From positions 132,621,571 to 132,685,570 of the forward strand of contig NC_134458.1 of NCBI RefSeq assembly GCF_047948215.1: a stretch of DNA of 64,000 nucleotides, written 5' to 3'. The notes under the pieces were generated by a model that had not been told where the DNA came from, did no database searches, and worked only from the letters and a program-made list of their open reading frames with translations. The first letter of the stretch is position 1. Each line of letters starts with the position of its first letter. Of the stretch, positions 58,155 to 64,000 are shown one piece after another. Source of the DNA: Lycorma delicatula. Its lineage: Eukaryota > Arthropoda > Insecta > Hemiptera > Fulgoridae. The translations under genes and the position numbers were made by a program.

Positions 58155-59204
58155 CTAGCTTATATACCCGATGTTGCTCAGGATCATAACTTCTCTTCGT
58201 AGGCCCATCTATTTCTTTTTTACAAAAATTGTCACTAACTTTCCGCAACACAAATAATTTTCCTTTGAATTCCTTCTTGTTGAATTTAACCTTTCAAATC
58301 GAGCAAGATTAATTAATCCGCGATGTGCTAGCTTAAATTCGCTTTACTTGAAGACGAAGTTCACGTTGGTCTTCAGTTTCAGTTGCTCACAATGTGCTAG
58401 CGTGTGCCCGCATTTCTTGAAGACGAAGTTCTCTTTGGACCTCAGATTCCGCCGCCTGCGATATTGTGGCACGTTCCCGCACAGCCTGAAGCCGTTGCTA
58501 TCGTTGGTCATCTGTTTCGTCTGCTCGCAGAAGGTTTGCTTTTTTCACTTTCGGCTGAATTTGACCGATGGTCTTAAGTTTCGTTTTATTCATCGTCAAA
58601 TCACTACGCTAAAGTTTATACACTTCTCAGTGATAATATTGTCCGAAATTTCACTAAACATTATAATCTGAATTCGGTTACCATTAAGAAACTAAGTTTT
58701 TATACCTCGAATTTCGATCTTAACTTACACTTTTAAGTTCAAATTGAAACAACTGATATCTCACACCACTTTTTAAATTATTAAAGAAATTTAGAAATCT
58801 TCTCTATTGCAGAAATACTCCAGAATCTTATATTAACATTTGGAAAATTTGAAATTGGTCTAGAATTTCCACTTAAGAAATGTTCTATAATATTGCAGAA
58901 TGATCTAGAATATACCAAAATATTGTAGAAAATTTTAAGATGTTCAATACTAATGTAATGTTTTTCATTAGAAGTGAAACCTAATGTATAATGTTCAAAA
59001 CCAGGGTTTCAATCATGTAATAGTGTTCTCACCCAAAGCGATTGCAATAGGGATCTCTAACAGCCATAGTATTTTTGTTTGATTAGTAAGTAGTAAGTGT
59101 CCCAAGTTAAGTTTAAATCAATTCTGTGTTTTAGAAGGAGATATGAAACAAATAGACATACATACCCACATACATACAAACAATGACTTTTATTTATATT
59201 AAGA
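58155..59204 (-). mobile_element. Helitron remnant
   Basis: Read on the minus strand, the 5' end is TCTTAATATAAATAAAAGTC followed by ATTGTTTGTATGTATGT, as in many arthropod Helitrons. The 3' end is CATCGGGTATATAAG then CTAG at 58155-58158, preceded by a short hairpin-capable stretch (CCTGA...TCGGG). The 5' flanking base is A, as expected, but the base after CTAG is G rather than T, so the 3' boundary may be decayed. A tandem duplicate of the 5' terminus places an alternative 5' end at 59220. Inside lies an N-terminal fragment of a Helitron-type protein; the helicase part is absent, so it is non-autonomous. Confidence 0.7.
58330..58593 (-). pseudogene. Helitron-type E/R-rich repeat protein fragment
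   Basis: The minus-strand frame begins with ATG at 58593 (MNKTKLKTIGQIQPKVKK) and continues with three repeats of exactly 69 bp (23 codons). They start at about 58485, 58416 and 58347 on the plus map and are built on ETEDQRELRLQ-x2-R-x-RA-type words (seen as ETDDQR, ESEVQRELRLQEMRA and ETEDQRELRLQ). Two in-frame stops (after DDQR and after STL) show it is dead. Such charged repeats precede the Helitron replication-initiator domain in arthropods (family knowledge). The plus-strand frame over the same region is its antisense shadow. Confidence 0.65.
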
Positions 59205-59337
59205 TTTAATTATATTAAGATTTTATTTATATAAAAATGAATTTGGTTACCATTAAGAAACTAAGTTTTTATACCTCGAATTTCGACTACCACTATATAA
59301 TTATACCATTATACCATTCAACATATCTATATCACTA

Positions 59338-59374
<37 letters not shown>

Positions 59375-59760
59375 CTTATATCTACTATATCATTATTATT
59401 ATTCAAAGATTTTAAGCACTATTTTAAACATGGGAGGCTTGTTTACCTAAAAAAAACTCTATAATTAGCTTTTTATAATTTGTCATATTTTATGTAGGGA
59501 AATTGTATATCCTGAGTTAGATAACATATACACTATACATAGCAACTTCATAAGTGATGAGGGAAAAAATAACCAGAACACCAATTTTATTCTGAATGTT
59601 GTTATTCAATAATCGTATATAGTAAATTTCTGTTTATTTATTTATTTTATAAAAAAAAAAAAATCTCTTTGTACAGATAAGTGAACAGAGTCTACAGTAG
59701 AGCGTCAAACTTTACGACATGATTCAGTAGCTCGAAATAAAAAATAATTTATTTGTACAA
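59205..59760. other. AT-rich sequence with a (TTA)n run and a direct repeat
   Basis: Contains a second copy (59244-59286) of a 43-bp sequence found inside the Helitron remnant (58675-58717), and a (TTA)n microsatellite at 59339-59372. No gene. Confidence 0.6.
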
Positions 59761-60650
59761 AAGTACTATCTCGCTTCGTTTTTCGGCTGTCCGCCGTTTT
59801 GTGTATTTTCAATAATTCATATTTCCTGATTGAGTATTTCGTCGAAGTTCGGAATGCATATTTAAAAAATCCCTTTCGACACACCAGAAGGCGGAGGTAG
59901 ATTTTACCTGTCTAAAGGGATAAAAAATATTTCCACCTTAAAGTTAAGAAATATTTTAAATTTATTCAATGCGACAATGGTAGCATGTGAAAAATGTTTC
60001 ATATGTTTAGCATACAACAAGTCAATTCCAGCAACATTTTGGTCATCCTTTGCCGTAAGGGTTGCTCATATCAAAACTTGTTTCAGACAAAAGTTTTAGT
60101 TTATGTTTAGAGGACTAAGACCAACTTTAAACCGATTCGATACCGTGCCTGTTAAGGGAAGTATAATTTTTTTGTCTTCGGAACCCTATTTTTTTCCACC
60201 TCTGAGCCAATGGTTGGTGATATCAAAAAAACGTTACTTAGATAAGTTTTAGGCCCTTATCCACAGAATGGTAGGAACTTAAAATATCGAACGAATTCGA
60301 TATTTTACTTAATAAGAAAGTTATAGCGATATTTTGTTTTATCGAAAAAGCCCCCCTCCACAAATTTCCACTCCGATAGTCCGATTTTAGCTGTTAACGA
60401 ACTCGACCGAGGTTTTGGGACTAGTTATTTTTAAAGAACAATTTGAAAGTGATTGGGGGAAAATTACGGCAATTATCGTGTCCATAAGAAAGTGAAATAT
60501 ATACATATATATACATTTTTGAGCTGACGGTGGTTTTGGGGTCTGGCGGATGTGAAACGCGAAGATATGTCGAAATTTTCCGGAAGTCGAATCATGGTAT
60601 CCATTACAATAGGTAGCTTTCTTCTAAAATCTACTTAACAGACATGTCCA
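59761..60650. other. Less AT-rich block, possible unclassified element
   Basis: A stretch of moderate GC content with mixed sequence (for example near 59770, 60190 and 60530) but no open frame or motif. It resembles old non-coding insect repeats. No partner copy was found here, so this is only a suggestion. Confidence 0.3.
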
Positions 60651-62825
60651 AAGCAAAAATATTTTGAAATTTTTCCTTGTCAAATTTTAAAATGATGGAT
60701 AATTAAATATTTTAATCCTTAATAACTTATATTGAGTTAATAAAAATGTTAAGCATGTTTTTGTTTTATAACAAAATGATATCTTAACTATATAAATATG
60801 ATTATAAACAACCGAATTATAACGGAAAATATTTTCCAAGTATGCTTTTACCTGTTTTAAGTTTTATTGGTAAGCGAGTACAATTGTGTTAAAATAATTC
60901 CAGTTTGGTTGTTAGCCAGTTCTGTTTATTTTTGTTTGATAGTACATGGTAATTATCTGTGTAGACATTTGACATGCAGTACAATTATTCTAATGAAGAG
61001 CACGTTGAAATGCATTTTATTTATCGTTTAGCCAAATGAGATTCTCGTGAAATTAAAATATATATATATAATTTTTTTTTTTGGTACTTACGTATTAACG
61101 CCACCGCAGCTACAGCTTTATTTAAAAGCAAAGTAGTCAATCGTATTTCGGTGGAAAATGAGCCGATATAGAGTTTAACATAGATTCAAAACAGTCTCTT
61201 TATTAATTTTAATAAATGGTTATTTATATTTATTTATTTTATAAATATAATTTAATCAAACTTAACCTACGCTGGCTTCGCTCGCTAACCTTGACTAATT
61301 AACAGGAGGGTTTTGATTATTTAAATAATAAATAATTGCAATAATTACTGAATTTATTAAATAAATACTCAAAAAACTAGTTGTTTCTGCAATTAAAGGT
61401 AATAAACATTATTCATTATGTATGCACTTCTAGAGTATATTCCGCTCTCTTTATAAACAAAATGTAATATAGATTATTGCTTTAAGTAGCGGTACATACA
61501 TATTAAAAAAATGAAGTAATAGTATCAGTGAAAATTTGTATTTCAAACTGTATAATTTTAAAATTTTAATGAAAATAAAATTGTGCGAGTATTGCAACTG
61601 AGTCTAAAAACTGGCTGGTTAAGTTATTCATATGATATTAAGGAATACAGTAAGATTGGAAAAAAAGAATACGAGGTGTATGCTCTTTAATAAACAATTA
61701 AATAACTTTTTAATGATAAATTGATCTTTGTACAAGTAATTCCTTTACTTTACCTTAAAAAATAGTTTGACTCTTTTCTTTAATAGACAGAATTTTCTTA
61801 CTAAAAGAGAAAATCTTCTACCAAAACGTTTATAATATACAGTTTTTTGTTAAAGTAATTTTTCCAGGGATGAAAGTTGTAAAAAGCCTCTTAAGTTATT
61901 CCACTATTATATTGGGTCATACAGTACAAATATCAGGTGTTATTTGTTTCCGCCAATCCATTGGGTGGAAAAAGTTTGTAAAATGTATCATCATGGTTGA
62001 TTTCCATTCCGTTGTTATTTCGCCAAGTGCATAAAATTGATGGACAAATGTAGGAGACTTAAAATTAAGAATCGTGAGTGAATAAGTAAAAAAAATAAAT
62101 TACAAAGAAACACAGACAATGATATTTGGGATACAAAAACAAAGCTTGGAAAAATACTATTAACTGAGGTGAGTAAATTATCTTTGTTACTCATTTTAAT
62201 TAATTCTTACTCGTATGTCTAAGAATATATTTATCATTTCTTTTTTGTCTTTCACAAATTACAAATCCATTTCCGACTTATTTTGTGTACCAAGAAGGTT
62301 TTATTAAAGTGTATATTATTGAAGGTGGAATTTGTTAAAAACCGGATTTCAGAATTACTGACTTTGCATAAATTAAGATTTCATGCGATGGTCCTACAGT
62401 GTTACAATCTCGCAAATTCCAAAATTTATTTCAAAATTGGACTTCGACATATCTAGTAATGTGCCCGAAGTATTCAAGAGGTCCATCAGAATTGTCTTCT
62501 TCAGTTATAGTGAATCTGAGTAATTTACCTTCTTTATACAAAGAAGAAATTTCTTTATCTCAGGAAAAGAAACCTGTTGTCAAAATTTTCTTGACAACAT
62601 TCAGTATATTTCATCAGAACATAGCCTGTATTATGAAAATGTAAAAAGTAAATAAAATTATATTTCATTTTTTATGAACATTACAGTAATTTCTTTTAAA
62701 CTTTAAATATAATTTAGTTCTGATCATATTGAAGATGTGTGCTCTTTTTATAGATTTATAATTTAATCGGAATAATTATATTATCCATAAAAAAAAAGTG
62801 AAATTGATATATTTTACACTTTCCT
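60651..62825. other. AT-rich sequence; one unassigned open stretch
   Basis: No supported gene. Around 62300-62640 overlapping open frames exist on the plus strand (one of 81 codons, 62399-62644; another, from about 62293 to a stop near 62456, with FVKNRISELLTLHKLRFHAM-like words), and a gaggtgagta splice-donor-like sequence lies at 62165. These could be a decayed exon or element, but no family was recognised. Confidence 0.3.
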
Positions 62826-63560
62826 TGCATCACAGCTCTAGAGCTAGTTGCAATTAGAAAGTATAGTAGTAATCAGTCAAAAAATGAGTTATGGGTTTTT
62901 TTCATTTCTCGACGTTTCATGACCCAAGAAACCAAAAAAAGGGGTAATGTTCGTACATATATGTACTTGTTTGATGCTTTGTAACTTTTGACTAGAAAAA
63001 CCGATTTTTATGAAATTTTGTACAGAGACTCGTGTATAAAAGTTTGGGTCAATATCTCCAGGTGGTAGGGGGTTTTTTGGGGGTCAATTTTCTCAAAATT
63101 TAGCAAGCATAACCGCACTTTATATTAAGCTTAGTACATGTGTGCATGCTTATCTTACCATTTTTAAAATATTTTACCCCAAAATTCCCCCTTATCCAAA
63201 AATGGAAAATATATTTTTATTTATTCCATATTTTTTAACCGAATTGTTTTTAATGTCTTCCTAGGCATAGTAGTAGTGACCCTAAAATATACTTTGGAAT
63301 ATTGTTGGTGGGAGAGCAGATCGAAGTTTAAAAATATAATTTTTTTTTAATTTTGCTAACTTCTTTTGGTTTATTTAATCTTTCTATATTATTAAAAGTT
63401 TAAATAATAAACCTTTAGAGTTAATATTACAATAAAATTTCATCATAATTAACCTCTAAAAAATGGCTTACGTTTTTCATGTATCATTATTTTTTCACTA
63501 TGTAAGAATGAGTATATAATCAATACCAGGTATATCAGCCTTGTTGTCAAATTTTTATTT
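62826..63560 (+). repeat. Dispersed repeat X, copy 2
   Basis: Diverged partner of 3105-3720 in the same orientation, from gcatcacagct to the tatcattattttt...caataccaggta block. It is about 120 bp longer, mainly an extra stretch around 63080-63180 with a G-run. Non-coding. Confidence 0.7.
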
Positions 63561-64000
63561 CTTATGAATATTACGGTAATTTATTTCCATTACGCGATTT
63601 TTTTTAAATACTCGAAATATAAGTATTCATGTTGACCTATCTCTACAATTATTTTCTGTAACACACTTTTCATATCAGTTAAATTTAAATATTGTTTATT
63701 AATCAAAAAGAATATGTTAAAACATTATTTTGATAAATATTAGATTTACTACTCTTCTAGAAAAAAAATTAAGACGTGAATAGTATTTAGTGTCATCCAA
63801 AGGATGTAATCCATAATACCAATCATGTATAAAATATTGTGGTATGAAAATGTCCAAAAACTACCAGATCAATTTCATTGAAATTTAGATATGCTGAAGT
63901 AGTGTATCTTGAGGTTGTCCATTTAAAAATTTGTTGAAGATTGGTTGAATAATTTTTTAGTTACGCTGAATTTAAAGTCGACAACATGTGTAGTTGTCTA
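63561..64000. other. AT-rich sequence, no gene seen
   Basis: Runs to the window edge; no motif recognised. Repeat X may continue a little into it. Confidence 0.45.

Noticed and set aside
58348..58671. 107-codon plus-strand frame (MKTKFTLVFSF...)
   Set aside because: Antisense to the Helitron-type E/R-rich repeat peptide, which has a meaningful pattern on the minus strand.
62165..62644. A host gene exon following a splice-donor-like gaggtgagta
   Set aside because: Splice-like words are frequent by chance; overlapping short frames show no recognised family and no consistent exon chain.

Overview
This is a eukaryotic, very AT-rich window, and I can support no intact host protein-coding gene, rRNA, functional tRNA or CRISPR array in it. 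The recognisable content is a layered collection of decayed transposable elements: a mariner with its terminal repeats, relics of a second mariner-like DDE transposase family, non-LTR retrotransposons of at least four kinds (I-like with RNase H, R1-clade, Jockey-clade, and two degenerate elements of uncertain clade), two tRNA-derived SINE families, a Helitron remnant, a long-TIR foldback MITE, several dispersed repeats and a few local tandem duplications. The mix (mariner, R1- and Jockey-type LINEs, tRNA-derived SINEs, Helitron) points to an arthropod, most likely an insect with a large repeat-rich genome. A more exact placement (Hemiptera would fit) is only a guess.

Layout. 1.4-2.7 kb: mariner, minus strand, with ITRs and TA duplications. 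3.1-3.7 kb and 62.8-63.6 kb: two copies of one unclassified repeat. 4.4-5.3 kb: degenerate reverse transcriptase followed by two adjacent perfect hairpins. 6.75-7.5 kb: mariner-like transposase relic. 9.8-10.8 kb and 41.7-42.4 kb: two copies of a dispersed element with a Helitron-like basic reading frame; its end recurs at 20.7 kb. 13.0-13.3 kb: tandem duplication. 14.5-16.5 kb: two SINE copies and an R1-clade 3' end. 18.9 and 36.3 kb: inverted pair of another repeat. 20.8-22.6 kb: GC-rich repeats, one split by a SINE. 24.4-25.3 kb: foldback MITE. 26.0-33.4 kb: the densest block, with a truncated I-like LINE, a reverse-transcriptase fragment split by a SINE, and a near full-length I-like LINE. 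38.8-46.8 kb: fragments of R1, transposase, Jockey (two), SINE, a degenerate LINE and an R1-type ORF1. 47.6-48.3 kb: a 244-bp unit in three copies. 48.9-50.9 kb: R1-clade ORF2 and its 3' region. 55.1-55.6 kb: GC-rich duplicated block. 58.2-59.2 kb: Helitron remnant.

The GC-rich islands stand out from the AT-rich background and nearly all coincide with LINE sequence. Every coding remnant carries stops, frameshifts or truncations, so the window looks intergenic or deep-intronic. The elements do not form a pathway; what links them is insertion history. Two nested SINE insertions with matching target-site duplications fix the relative order of events. I found no evidence of a new multi-gene system. 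The least explained structures are the twin hairpins at 5.2 kb, the 244-bp triplication, the 69-bp-period coding repeats of the Helitron remnant, and the long-TIR foldback element.
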